Source of the DNA: Mesorhizobium jarvisii
Lineage (GTDB): Bacteria; Pseudomonadota; Alphaproteobacteria; Rhizobiales; Rhizobiaceae
DNA length: 64,000 nucleotides
NCBI RefSeq assembly: GCF_003601985.1
Contig: NZ_QZXA01000012.1
Span: 1-64,000 of the forward strand
Direction: 5' to 3'
The notes beneath the pieces are model-generated. The model made no database searches and was not told the origin of the DNA. It was given only the letters and a program-made list of their open reading frames with translations. The number at the start of each line of letters is the position of its first letter. The stretch's first letter is position 1. Shown piece after piece: positions 37,361-46,370 of the stretch. The translations under genes were made by a program, and so were the position numbers.

Positions 37361-38425
37361 ATGCGCGCAAATACTGTCATAATGGTCGTTCTCGCTGGCG
37401 TGTTCGGCGTGCTGGCGGTGGTGCTTGCCAACATCTGGCTGGCCAATCAGCGCAGCGCCATGGCACGAACAGGAGATGTAGAGCGCGATACTGTCGTGGT
37501 AGCGGCTGTTGCGCTGAAGTTCGGCGACACCTTGTCCACCGACAAATTGCGTGAAGTCGCGTGGCCGGCAGGCGCGGTTCCGGCCGGCGCTTTCAGGACG
37601 GCAGAGGAACTTCTGACCAAGGACCTTCCGGCTGGCGGAGGCTCCAAGCAGGCGTTGCAGTCGATCGGTGTCAACGAACCGGTTCTCGCCAGCAAAATCA
37701 CCGGCCCGGGCCAGCGCGCCACGCTTTCGGCGGTGCTTGCCGAAGGCATGAAGGCAGTTTCCATCCGCGTCAACGACGTGCTTGGTGTCGCCGGCTTCGT
37801 CTTTCCGGGAGACCGGGTCGATGTGCTGCTGACGCGCACCGTGCGTGACAGTGACGGCACGGACCAGAGTTTTGTCGACGTGCTGCTGCAGGGCATGAAG
37901 GTGCTCGCCGTCGACCAGGTAGCCGACGAAAGCAAGGACAGCCCGACCGTGGTCAAATCGGTCACGCTCGAGGCCAGCACCAAGGACGCGCAGAAGCTGA
38001 CGCTGGCGGCAGGCGCCGGCCAATTGTCGCTGGCGCTTCGCCAGGCCGCCGCCAGCAAGGGCGAAACGACCGAGCGGGTGACGCTTTCCGACCTGACCGG
38101 CGAAATGCCGGCCGACGTCGCCAAAAAGCAAGCGGAACTCGCCAGGCAGGCAGCGGCCGACGCTGCTGCGGCAGCCGAACGTCAGCGCGCGGAAGATGCA
38201 CAGAAGCGCGCCGACGACAAGATCGCAGGATTGGCACAGGCCGTGGACCGGGTGGGAAGCAAGCTCGACGAGTTGGGCAAGGTCAAGCCGACTCCGGCGG
38301 TGGCCTCCGCGCCGGAAGCCCGGGAAGTTGTCAAATATGTCACACCTGAGCCGCCGTCGCGTGCCACCGTGGGCGTTTTCCGGGGTGTGAAGCTCGAGAC
38401 ATATGACGTGCCGCGACAACCGTGA
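37361..38425 (+). CDS. cpaB: Tad pilus assembly protein CpaB/RcpC
   Basis: Periplasmic protein of 354 residues anchored by an N-terminal helix (IMVVLAGVFGVLAVVLANIWL). An SAF-like domain follows (VVAAVALKFGDTLSTDKLREV), then the RcpC core with KAVSIRVNDVLGVAGFVFPG and DRVDVLLTRT. A long Ala/Glu-rich helical tail (residues about 240-330) precedes the C-terminus. It works with the CpaC secretin. ATG at 37361 gives the proper anchor; the frame is open from 37328. Confidence 0.93.
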   Translation: MRANTVIMVVLAGVFGVLAVVLANIWLANQRSAMARTGDVERDTVVVAAVALKFGDTLSTDKLREVAWPAGAVPAGAFRTAEELLTKDLPAGGGSKQALQSIGVNEPVLASKITGPGQRATLSAVLAEGMKAVSIRVNDVLGVAGFVFPGDRVDVLLTRTVRDSDGTDQSFVDVLLQGMKVLAVDQVADESKDSPTVVKSVTLEASTKDAQKLTLAAGAGQLSLALRQAAASKGETTERVTLSDLTGEMPADVAKKQAELARQAAADAAAAAERQRAEDAQKRADDKIAGLAQAVDRVGSKLDELGKVKPTPAVASAPEAREVVKYVTPEPPSRATVGVFRGVKLETYDVPRQP

Positions 38426-38479
38426 TAAGCTGCAGCTAATAAAATGGGGTTGCCATAGGCAGCAATCGGGGAGACGGGG

Positions 38480-39925
38480 ATGCAGGGGTTTTGGGTAAGG
38501 ATGGCGGCGGTCGCGCTGTCCTGTTTCGCGACGCTACCAACGTGGAGTCACGTGGCCGAGGCCGCAGACCGCTTCATCGATGTGTCGAATCCCAGCGTTC
38601 ATCGTGTTTTCCTGCCGATGTCGCAGTCGGTGACGATCGCGGTGAACGCCACACTTGGCGATATCGTCGTCGGTGACGAAAAAATCGCCGACGCGCAGCC
38701 GATGACCGACCGCACGCTCTATGTCATCGGCAAGGGGGCCGGCACCACCACGGTCAATCTGTTTTCAACGGATAAGCGTTCACTCGGCGTCATCCAGATC
38801 GAGGTCGGCGTCGACGTCAGCGACATGGCGCAGGCGATCCGCCAGGTGGCGCCAAGGTCGCGCATCGAAGTCGCCTCGGTCAACGGCAGGGTCAGGCTTG
38901 GCGGTCATGTCAAGGACGGCGCCACGCTGGCGGCGATCATGGCGGTTGCGCAGCAATATGGTCCTGACGCCATCATCAACTCCGTGATCGTCGACGACAG
39001 CCAGCAGGTCAATCTGGAAGTGCGCGTGCTGGAGGCCAAGCGCAATGCTGGCCGCGACCTGGGCGTGTCGATCAGGAGCACAAACAGCCGGGGTACGACT
39101 CAAGTCGGAACCGGTATTACCGCCGTCGACAAGGACAATGTGGTGCTGGGCACCGGCGGTTTTCTCAGCGACCTCCTGTCCACCTCTACTCCCTTCGGAG
39201 CGCTGCTCACCCGCGTCATCGACAGCAACATCAAGGTCGATCTGTACATCGAGGCGCTTGAGGCCAAGGGCGCGGTGCGCACGCTTGCCAATCCCAATCT
39301 CACCACGCTCTCCGGCGAGCAAGCAAGCTTCAACGCCGGTGGCGAAGTTCCTATCCGAACTCTCGACAAGAACGGCGAGATCAGCATCGTCTACAAGCAA
39401 TTCGGCGTCAATCTTCTGTTCACGCCGGTCGTGCTCGACGACGGCAAGATCCACATGAACCTGGCGCCGGAAGTCAGCGACCTGAACGGCTTCACCACCG
39501 CCGGCGACCCGATTTTCACCAACCGCAAACTGTCCACCGTCGTCGAATTGCGCGACGGCCAGAGCTTCGCGGTCGGCGGGCTTTTGTCCAGCAGGACCAC
39601 CAAGCTGCAGAACCAGGTGCCATGGCTCGGTCAGGTGCCGGTGATCGGAACGCTGTTCCGCAATTCGAGCAACCAGAAGGAAGAGACGGAACTGGTCGTC
39701 ATCGTCACGCCGCACATCGTGCGGCCGGTGAAGCCCGGCGAACAGCTGGCAACGCCTTTCGACAAGACGCGGCCCGCCAACGACCCGGAATTCTTCGTGC
39801 TCGGTCAGCTCGAAGTGAACAAGGACATGATCCGGAAATATGAAACGGGCGACGGCGTCACCGGCCCCTATGGCCACATGCTCAACTTCAAATCGAAGGA
39901 CAAGATGCTCTATGTCAAAAAATAG
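38480..39925 (+). CDS. cpaC: Tad pilus secretin CpaC/RcpA
   Basis: Outer-membrane secretin (481 residues) forming the pilus channel. A signal peptide (MAAVALSCFATLPTWSHVAEA) precedes the N-terminal pilus domain (SVHRVFLPMSQSVTIAVNA) and a BON-like segment. The secretin core has LYIEALEAKGAVRTLANPNL, GGEVPIRTL and the C-terminal VPWLGQVPVIGTLFRNSS signature. Its 3' end overlaps the small lipoprotein gene by 14 bp. Confidence 0.95.
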   Translation: MQGFWVRMAAVALSCFATLPTWSHVAEAADRFIDVSNPSVHRVFLPMSQSVTIAVNATLGDIVVGDEKIADAQPMTDRTLYVIGKGAGTTTVNLFSTDKRSLGVIQIEVGVDVSDMAQAIRQVAPRSRIEVASVNGRVRLGGHVKDGATLAAIMAVAQQYGPDAIINSVIVDDSQQVNLEVRVLEAKRNAGRDLGVSIRSTNSRGTTQVGTGITAVDKDNVVLGTGGFLSDLLSTSTPFGALLTRVIDSNIKVDLYIEALEAKGAVRTLANPNLTTLSGEQASFNAGGEVPIRTLDKNGEISIVYKQFGVNLLFTPVVLDDGKIHMNLAPEVSDLNGFTTAGDPIFTNRKLSTVVELRDGQSFAVGGLLSSRTTKLQNQVPWLGQVPVIGTLFRNSSNQKEETELVVIVTPHIVRPVKPGEQLATPFDKTRPANDPEFFVLGQLEVNKDMIRKYETGDGVTGPYGHMLNFKSKDKMLYVKK

Positions 39926-40217
39926 CGCCTTGATCCTCGTCCTGAGCGCCGGTCTGCTGACGGGCTGTGCGGCGGACTATTTGAATCACTACGATTCAGT
40001 GACCTTGGCCGCGGGCGACTCGCAGAAGTACAATTCGCTTCTGCAGACGGTCGATCCGTTCAACCCGGCCTCCAGGAATACACACATAGGAGGCGATGGT
40101 GCGCGCGCAGCCGCTGTTGCCAACAACTACAAATTTCCACCACCACCGCCGCCACCGCCTGCCATCACGGTCAATGTCGGCGGGGCGGGGTCGGGTGTGA
40201 CGACGACGACGCCGTAA
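39912..40217 (+). CDS. small proline-rich lipoprotein, CpaD position
   Basis: 101-residue lipoprotein with lipobox LLTGC (C19). A tail region holds a run of eight prolines before AITVNVGGAGSG. It occupies the place of cpaD, which encodes a Tad pilus lipoprotein, and keeps the typical early motif HYDSVTLAAGDSQKYN. It is about half the length of Caulobacter CpaD, so it may be a short rhizobial form. The start overlaps the cpaC end. Confidence 0.8.
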   Translation: MSKNSALILVLSAGLLTGCAADYLNHYDSVTLAAGDSQKYNSLLQTVDPFNPASRNTHIGGDGARAAAVANNYKFPPPPPPPPAITVNVGGAGSGVTTTTP

Positions 40218-40296
40218 ACTGAAACGGAAGGATGCGGTTTCAGCGCGCCAGGCCATACGAGGAAACCTGGCGTCAGGGGAGCAAAGAGTAAGAGCC

Positions 40297-41799
40297 ATGC
40301 TGCGAACCATTCGCGCGTTCTGGCACGATCAGAGGGGAATAGCGCTGCTCCTCGTCAGCGTTACGCTGCCGGCGATCATCGGCTTTTCGCTGTTGGCGAT
40401 CGACATGAGCCGGGTCAACAATTTGCATAACGACCTGCAGAAGGGCGCCGATGCCTTTGCGTTGGCCGGAGCCGCCGAGCTCGATGGCTTGCCCGGCTCA
40501 TGGGCTAGGGCCGAACGCGCCATGGCGACATTGGTTGCCAACCAGGCCGCATTCTCGACCGTTGGCGCCAATGGTCGGTTCACTTTGACGTCCGGGCAAC
40601 CGGGCGGCACCGCACAGTGCAACAGCGCCGGCAACATTTCGTGGTGTTTCCTCAAGAGCTTACCCGCAACAGACGGAGCCCCGGTCACCAGCGCAAATTA
40701 TGCCAATGCAACGCAATCCATCGGCGAAGATGAAACTGCTTTCATTGAAGTGAAGGTGGCGCCGACCGGTTTCGCCGCAATATTCCCGGCGTCGTTTCTG
40801 ACGGGCAATTCGGCCAGTAACGGTTTCAACGTTGCAGCCCGGGCGACTGCCGGGTTCACGTCGGGCGTCTGCGATTACACGCCCGTTTTCATGTGCAATC
40901 CGTATGAGGACACATCCATCACCGGCGGCGTCACGCTCGAACAGGCGGCACAATCCAGGCAATACCGTCGCCGTCAGATCGTGCTGCGCGGCGACGGATC
41001 TTACTTTCCCGGCAACTTCGCTTTCCTGGCTTCACCATTTGGCAATGGCGCCAATCAGCTCGAAAAGATGCTCGCCGACTCCAAGCCGCAGAATTGTTAT
41101 TCGCGCGACGGCGTCAATACCGAGCCTGGACAGAATGCCGGGCCTGTAGAGAATGGCATCAACTCGCGCTTCGGCATCGATTCGTCAAACTATTCGGACG
41201 GACCTGGAGTCAATGTGCGCAAGGGTGCCAAGAACGGCAGCCAGTTCGTCAAGAGCAACAAGGTCGACTACGAAACAGACCCGACAAAGGGTGTCGGGCT
41301 TGAGCGTGACTCGTGCCAGATCGCCGGCAACTGCACCTTGATGGGCGGCCGCATGGGCGACGGTAACTGGAATTTCGCGCGCTACTGGGCCGCCAATCAT
41401 CCCACACGTGCCGTGCCATCGGCTCTATCCGGAACCGGCGCCAATCTCCCGACACGTTATGAGGTCTATCGCTACGAGATCGACAACAATATCTCTCAGG
41501 ACGCCGCAGTCGGTGGCGAAACGGGTGTCCCGCCTGCGGCGGCAGGCACCCCGATCTCGATCCCAGACCGCCGGTTGCTGTACGGCGCAATCCTCGACTG
41601 CAATGCGCTTCAGGCTTCGGGCACGAATTTCAGCGGCCGCCAGACGGGGATTCCCGTGAGGAGGTTCGGTAGCTTCTTCATCACCGAGCCTATCAAGGAC
41701 GGGAAGAATATCTACGTCGAGTTGGTCGACATCACCGGCAAAGGCGGCAACGGTACGCTCGACAACTATCTGCGCGACGAAGCGCAGCTCTATCGGTGA
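40297..41799 (+). CDS. TadG-like pilus-associated protein
   Basis: 500-residue protein with an N-terminal TadE/TadG-type hydrophobic helix after a basic stretch (FWHDQRGIALLLVSVTLPAI ... LLAIDMSRV). Next comes a Tad_N-like region with NNLHNDLQKGADAFALAGAAELDG. The long periplasmic part contains scattered cysteines but no identifiable enzyme motif. In other Tad loci such proteins are large pseudopilins or surface-linked. It overlaps the next gene at GTGA. Confidence 0.82.
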   Translation: MLRTIRAFWHDQRGIALLLVSVTLPAIIGFSLLAIDMSRVNNLHNDLQKGADAFALAGAAELDGLPGSWARAERAMATLVANQAAFSTVGANGRFTLTSGQPGGTAQCNSAGNISWCFLKSLPATDGAPVTSANYANATQSIGEDETAFIEVKVAPTGFAAIFPASFLTGNSASNGFNVAARATAGFTSGVCDYTPVFMCNPYEDTSITGGVTLEQAAQSRQYRRRQIVLRGDGSYFPGNFAFLASPFGNGANQLEKMLADSKPQNCYSRDGVNTEPGQNAGPVENGINSRFGIDSSNYSDGPGVNVRKGAKNGSQFVKSNKVDYETDPTKGVGLERDSCQIAGNCTLMGGRMGDGNWNFARYWAANHPTRAVPSALSGTGANLPTRYEVYRYEIDNNISQDAAVGGETGVPPAAAGTPISIPDRRLLYGAILDCNALQASGTNFSGRQTGIPVRRFGSFFITEPIKDGKNIYVELVDITGKGGNGTLDNYLRDEAQLYR

Positions 41800-42347
41800 C
41801 CGCGATGTTCAAGATGCTGTCCCGATATCTCAGTCGATTTCGTCGCGATCAACGCGGCGCGGTGATTGTCGAGATGACACTGATCACGCCGCTGATGCTG
41901 GTTTTGTCCGCGGGAGTGTTCGAGTTCGGCAACCTGATCCATGACAAGCTGCTTATGGAGGCCGGACTTACAGACGCCGCTCGCTATGCCGCGCGCTGCA
42001 ACAGTCAGCTTTATACCGACTCCGGGCTGGCGGCGATCAACTGTACCACCATTGCCGCCAACATCGCCGTCTACGGCAAGCCATCTGTAACCGTTGTCAA
42101 CGGCGTCGTGACCGATACTCCGCGCGTCAGCGGCTGGCAGACATCTAATGTCACCGTGACCACCAACAACTCCTGCCAGGATACCGTGGTGGGCGGCGTT
42201 ACCCAATATCGCTCCACCACGGCACAAGTCTGCACCGTGCGCGCATCCGGTACCTACCCGTACACCGGTGTCGGGATGCTTGCGTTCATCGGCATCGGGC
42301 CGATCACGCTTCAGGGCTCCCACGACGAGCGGTTGATCCGGTTCTGA
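41796..42347 (+). CDS. TadE-family pseudopilin, first copy
   Basis: Minor pilin-like protein of about 183 residues. The prepilin-type segment RDQRGAVIVEMTLITPLMLVLSAGVFEFGN contains the conserved Glu that follows the cleavage site. The rest is a periplasmic domain with four cysteines that could form disulfides. The GTG start overlaps the preceding stop codon; an ATG lies 9 bp later. A paralogue is 2 bp downstream. Confidence 0.88.
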   Translation: MTAMFKMLSRYLSRFRRDQRGAVIVEMTLITPLMLVLSAGVFEFGNLIHDKLLMEAGLTDAARYAARCNSQLYTDSGLAAINCTTIAANIAVYGKPSVTVVNGVVTDTPRVSGWQTSNVTVTTNNSCQDTVVGGVTQYRSTTAQVCTVRASGTYPYTGVGMLAFIGIGPITLQGSHDERLIRF

Positions 42348-42349
42348 CC

Positions 42350-42985
42350 ATGATCCAGCGTTTCGCAAAATCAGAAGATGGCGCGGCGATGGTGGAAATG
42401 ACCATCGTATCGACGCTGCTGTTCTCGCTTGTCCTGGGCTTCGTCGATTTCGGCTATGCGTTCTACCAATGGAACGCGGCCACCAAGGCGGTGCAGGTCG
42501 GCGCCCGGCTGGCGGCGATATCGGATGCGGTGGCAACCAACCTCGCGACCGCGGGTCCGATCTCGTCTCCCGGCGCCCCGATTGTCGCCGGCGCCTATGG
42601 TCCCTTCGTCTGCACCTACACCGCCGGCACGGGCGGCTGCAGCAACGGCGGCGGCTTCAGCGCCGCCAATTTCAGTCGCATCTTTCGTGGCGACACCGCC
42701 AACACCAATGATGACGCCTGTCCCAATGTGGGCACAAACCAGCGGCCGGGCATGTGTCACTTCTTCCCAGGCTTGCTGCGCAGCAACGTCGTCGTCACTT
42801 ACTCCGCCACCGGCCTTGGCTATCAGACCCGGCTAAGCGGTCCGGTGCCGACAATCACCGTCAGCCTGCAGAACAGAACCTTCCAGTTCTTCTTCCTCCA
42901 GGGACTAATGGGTTTCGCCAACATCAACATGCCCTCCATGCTGAGCACGGTCACGGGCGAAGACATCAAGAGCACCTGGCCATGA
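42350..42985 (+). CDS. TadE-family pseudopilin, second copy
   Basis: Second pseudopilin, 211 residues. KSEDGAAMVEMTIVSTLLFS followed by LVLGFVDFGYAFYQWNAATKA is the processed helix. The soluble part has several cysteines and glycine-rich loops. Its stop overlaps the cpaE start as ATGA, indicating coupled translation. Confidence 0.9.
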   Translation: MIQRFAKSEDGAAMVEMTIVSTLLFSLVLGFVDFGYAFYQWNAATKAVQVGARLAAISDAVATNLATAGPISSPGAPIVAGAYGPFVCTYTAGTGGCSNGGGFSAANFSRIFRGDTANTNDDACPNVGTNQRPGMCHFFPGLLRSNVVVTYSATGLGYQTRLSGPVPTITVSLQNRTFQFFFLQGLMGFANINMPSMLSTVTGEDIKSTWP

Positions 42986-44145
42986 ATGCCATCAACACCA
43001 AGGTTACACCGACCAAGCGCAAGCAGGTCGCGCTGTTTTCGTCGGATCCGAATTTCAAGCGCGACGTGGCGACGCGGCTCGATGCGCTGGCGATCTATGA
43101 CGTCAGGGTTTCCGAGACGGACGATTTTCTCAAAGGTCCGCCGGCCGATACGCGTCCCGGCATCGTCATCCTCGATCTCGGCGCTGGCGAGTTGCTCGGC
43201 AAGGCCGGCATCGTCGAGGCGCGCGCGCTGTGGGCGACGGTGCCGCTGATCGCGGTTTCCGATGAGCTGACGTCGGAACAGACGCGCGTGCTGGTGCGCA
43301 TGAACGCCTCGGACTGGCTGCACAAGCCGCTAGACGGCAAGGAACTGCTCAATGCGGTGACCTTCCACGATACCGGCAACCAGGGCACGAAAAGCCGGAT
43401 CATCACCTTCATCAGCGCCAGCGGTGGCGCCGGTGCCACGACGCTCGCTTTGTCGGCGGCCGAATTCCTGGCCTCGAAATCGGCCGAGCGCGCGGCCTCG
43501 ACCTGCCTGGTCGATCTCGACTTCCAGAGCGCCAATTGCGGCGCCTATCTCAATCTGTTCAACCAGTTCGATCTCGCGGGCATTATCAATCAGCCGGAAA
43601 GGCTGGATGTCGAGCTGATGGATGTCATCAAGCTCACGCGCCCGTCCGGTCTCACCCTCTATGCGTTCGAGAGGCCGCAACTGCCCTTCGAGCCGCACGG
43701 CAGCGATTTCGTCTTCCGGCTTCTGGACCTCGTCGCCTACCGCTTCGACGACATCGTCATCGACCTGCCCAATATCGAAACGCCCTGGCACAATTCGGTG
43801 CTGTCGACCAGCGACGAGATCTTCATAGTCTTCGAACTCAACGTCGCTTCGCTGCGGCAAGGCAAGCGGCTCTACAAGAAGATCCGCGAACTGCGCGGCA
43901 ATGCGGTCAGCATCACGCTGGTCGCCAACAAGCACAAGCGCAAATGGTTCGGGAACCATTTTTCGCGCAGCGAGCTCGAGAAGATATTCAAGGCGCCGCA
44001 CATCAAATCGGTCGCGCTGGACAATGCCCTTCTGACCGATGCCTTGAACCGGGCGATCCTTCCCTCCGAAGTGGACGGCAGGGCGCGCTTCAACAAGGAT
44101 CTGAAGAAGATGTTCAAAGAGCGGCTCGATGACGCTGCCCGGTAG
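42982..44145 (+). CDS. cpaE: Tad pilus localisation ATPase-like protein CpaE
   Basis: Cytosolic MinD/ParA-like protein, 387 residues, that positions Tad pili at the pole. The N-terminal receiver-like domain covers about residues 15-125 (VALFSSDPNFKRDVATRL). The P-loop reads SASGGAGATTLALSAAEFLA, lacking the usual signature lysine, as is common in CpaE. The later VDLDFQSANCGAYLNLF and DIVIDLPNIETPW are typical. The true start is the ATG in the ATGA overlap; upstream frame is not coding. Confidence 0.93.
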   Translation: MNAINTKVTPTKRKQVALFSSDPNFKRDVATRLDALAIYDVRVSETDDFLKGPPADTRPGIVILDLGAGELLGKAGIVEARALWATVPLIAVSDELTSEQTRVLVRMNASDWLHKPLDGKELLNAVTFHDTGNQGTKSRIITFISASGGAGATTLALSAAEFLASKSAERAASTCLVDLDFQSANCGAYLNLFNQFDLAGIINQPERLDVELMDVIKLTRPSGLTLYAFERPQLPFEPHGSDFVFRLLDLVAYRFDDIVIDLPNIETPWHNSVLSTSDEIFIVFELNVASLRQGKRLYKKIRELRGNAVSITLVANKHKRKWFGNHFSRSELEKIFKAPHIKSVALDNALLTDALNRAILPSEVDGRARFNKDLKKMFKERLDDAAR

Positions 44146-44719
44146 AGATGGCCTCGTCTCCAGGCTGGCCGGCACCTGCGTGCTCGGCCTGGTGCTGGCG
44201 ATGTCCGCCCAGGGCTTCGCCGAGGCGCGGTCGGGGCTTTCAGACCGGCCGCCGCTGCCGGCGATGGGCCCCAGCCTGCGCAAGGCGGTTGCCTTTGCGA
44301 CCACCGAGCAGCCGGGAACGATCATCATCCGCAAGAGCGAGAAGGCACTTTACCTGGTGACCCGCCAGGGCCAGGCATTGCGCTACCAGATCAGCGTCGG
44401 GCGTGACGGATTTGGCTGGACCGGGGTGGTGAAGGTCGGCGCCAAGACGGAATGGCCGCAGTGGCGCCCGCCCCGGGAAATGCGCGCCCGCCAACCGGAA
44501 CTGCCGGAGTTGGTGCCTTCGGGTCCCTATAACCCCTTGGGCGCGCGGGCGCTGTATCTGCTGCGGGACGGACACGACACGCTCTATCGCATCCATGGCA
44601 CCAACGATCCCTCGGGCGTGGGATTCGATGGCACGTCGGGCTGCTTTCGCCTTACCAACACGGATGTGATCGATCTTTTCAAGCGCGTGCCAGTTGGCAC
44701 CAAGGTGGTGGTTCAATGA
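44129..44719 (+). CDS. L,D-transpeptidase (YkuD family)
   Basis: Periplasmic cysteine peptidase-like enzyme of 196 residues that makes 3-3 crosslinks in peptidoglycan or attaches proteins to it. A signal peptide is followed by the YkuD domain. The catalytic region YRIHGTNDPSGVGFDGTSGCFRLTN contains His and the nucleophile Cys in SGCFRL (usually SHGCIRL, so the His before Gly is replaced). It overlaps cpaE by 17 bp and the next gene by 4 bp, so it belongs to the pilus operon. Confidence 0.9.
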   Translation: MTLPGRDGLVSRLAGTCVLGLVLAMSAQGFAEARSGLSDRPPLPAMGPSLRKAVAFATTEQPGTIIIRKSEKALYLVTRQGQALRYQISVGRDGFGWTGVVKVGAKTEWPQWRPPREMRARQPELPELVPSGPYNPLGARALYLLRDGHDTLYRIHGTNDPSGVGFDGTSGCFRLTNTDVIDLFKRVPVGTKVVVQ

Positions 44720-45291
44720 CGACGATCAGCGACCCGCATGTACCGACTGTCTCCGCCGAGCCGATTGAACCGCAACTGCTCGGCAAGGATGCGAGCCGGT
44801 CGCGGCTGGCCGTCGTCGTCGGCGTTGGATTGACCCTGTTTGCCGTGCTGAACGCAACCGCCGCCATCTACCTCTATCGAGGCATCAATGACCTGCGCAC
44901 CGTGGAGGGACGGCTCGAGGAACTCGGTGCGTTCGAGCAGCGGATCGTTGCCCGGCTCGATACGGTCAACAACGGTTTTCAAAGCCGATTTGAACGGCTG
45001 GACAGCCAACTGCAGGGCAATTTCAACGAAATCAACGGCAGCATATCCAGGTTGGAACAAAACCCGCCCTCGGCGCGTGACGACAGCAGCACCAGTACGG
45101 CGGAACCCGTCGTCGTCACCAGCACCGTGGCGGACGCTTCTTCCGACAACAGCGATGTCGCGGCCGAACCCGCGGCTGTCGAGACGCCACGGCCAATCAA
45201 GCGCAGGAGTGCCGCACCCCCTGGCCCGAACCCCGCCTACCAGCGAACTGAAACGCCGGACGGCAAGGTCTATTATCGCAAGATCAATTGA
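44716..45291 (+). CDS. single-pass coiled-coil membrane protein
   Basis: Unrecognised protein of 191 residues. One hydrophobic helix (LAVVVGVGLTLFAVLNATAAIYL, about 31-53) is followed by a predicted coiled coil (about 55-118, RGINDLRTVEGRLEELGAFEQ onward, trimmed here). A Ser/Ala/Pro-rich, disordered C-terminal part ends TPDGKVYYRKIN. It is coupled to the L,D-transpeptidase by an ATGA overlap. A role in tethering the pilus machine to the wall is possible but unproven. Confidence 0.75.
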   Translation: MTTISDPHVPTVSAEPIEPQLLGKDASRSRLAVVVGVGLTLFAVLNATAAIYLYRGINDLRTVEGRLEELGAFEQRIVARLDTVNNGFQSRFERLDSQLQGNFNEINGSISRLEQNPPSARDDSSTSTAEPVVVTSTVADASSDNSDVAAEPAAVETPRPIKRRSAAPPGPNPAYQRTETPDGKVYYRKIN

Positions 45292-45378
45292 GGCGTATCG
45301 GGGTTCCGGTGAAGCCGGACGGAGCTGAGCCTCATGCAATTGCCGACGTCCGGACGTTTCGAAACGCCCTATGCCAGA

Positions 45379-45915
45379 CTAAAGATCCCGTCCCAAAGTC
45401 ATGAGCCGCAGGGCCAGAGACTCACCGCGCAGTCGCGTCTCGCGAAGGAACGCGACATGACAGTACGCGCAGGCCACGAAGCCCAGAACGAGCACCAGGC
45501 TGTTCTGCCAAGTAAAATCGATCTTCAGGGCGAATTGGAGGCCGTTGGACATCGGAAATGCCGCGACCGTGCTCGCCGTCTCCGAATGACTGCTGGAAGC
45601 GATCATCAGTCCGGCAAAGAGCAGCGCGACGTGGTTGGCCAGGAAGAAGGCGGCCGCCGGTCTCACCCGGCAAGCGCTCCAGAACACCAGTGCCGCGGCA
45701 ACCAGGATGACGGCATCCAGGGCCATCGAACCATAGAGATACGGGTCGATCTGTTGCCAGAACATCGCCGACAAGGGGCGCAGTTCAAGCCAGATCCTCC
45801 ACATTGCGGGGCTTGCGGGATAACTCCCGAGTAGCATGGTCGCTATTCGCTCGCAGGCCAAAACGACCAGGATGAAAGCCGGAAAAGCGAAGAGTAGTAT
45901 CGGCCTGCGCTTCAT
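45379..45915 (-). CDS. hypothetical four-helix membrane protein
   Basis: Not recognised. The 178-residue product has about four hydrophobic segments (LLFAFPAFILVVLACERIATM, trimmed; AVILVAAALVFWSACRV; FFLANHVALLFAGLMIASSS; NSLVLVLGFVACAYCHVAFL). No catalytic motif stands out. It is convergent with the pilus operon, with 87 bp between stops, and appears monocistronic. Confidence 0.6.
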   Translation of the reverse strand: MKRRPILLFAFPAFILVVLACERIATMLLGSYPASPAMWRIWLELRPLSAMFWQQIDPYLYGSMALDAVILVAAALVFWSACRVRPAAAFFLANHVALLFAGLMIASSSHSETASTVAAFPMSNGLQFALKIDFTWQNSLVLVLGFVACAYCHVAFLRETRLRGESLALRLMTLGRDL

Positions 45916-46370
45916 TTTGACCTCGACAATCTGGCATCAGCATAGATTGCAGAGATTGAGCGAGGCTTAACGCAAGGGCGCCACTATGCCCGTGCTTGGC
46001 AGTTCATTCGGGCAGCCCTCAATCCAGTATCGGCCCTTGATGCCGTGGTCGCATGGTCTTGGCCGAACGCCGTCCAATTTCCACGGCTGCCTTCCGGCCA
46101 TGCAGGCGTCATACGATTCTGCCGGCATTGAGCCGTATCTGCGTCTGGACTTTTTCCACGCCAGGCGGCGTTTGGCTGAAGCCGCGGCCAACCCATTTTG
46201 TGCCATTTTTGCTACATTTCCCAACCTTGTGGATCAGGTGCGTGATTTAGGCTCCCCTAAATTAATAATAACTCACATATTTTCTTGAAATTGTTGGATA
46301 GTTGCCTGAGACAGGCTCAGGCTTGGGTCAGCGCCCGCAAGGGCGCAGGGGAAACGTTGGGGCGGGTTAG
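45916..46370. other. intergenic region before the adhesin export operon
   Basis: About 455 bp. The left half is GC-rich and contains an 85-codon open frame on the minus strand (45967-46224) of unknown status, with no recognisable motif. The right part, from 46255, is AT-rich (ATTAATAATAA) and likely holds the promoter for the downstream export operon. Two tandem hairpins follow, listed separately. Confidence 0.5.
46304..46346 (+). promoter_or_regulatory. two tandem hairpins in the leader of the export operon
   Basis: Hairpin 1: GCCTGAG / CTCAGGC with a 5-nt loop (46304-46322). Hairpin 2: GCGCCC / GGGCGC with a GCAA tetraloop (46331-46346). They lie 24 nt before the start of the TolC-like gene and lack a U-tract. 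They may tune translation or mRNA stability of the export operon. Confidence 0.5.

Noticed and set aside
37010..38419. 469-codon minus-strand frame opposite flp and cpaB
   Set aside because: Opposite to pilin and cpaB genes with clear family motifs; no domain in this frame.
45967..46224. 85-codon minus-strand frame in the gap before the adhesin export operon
   Set aside because: Codon use is acceptable, but there is no ribosome binding site, family motif or partner gene; left as undecided within the intergenic entry.
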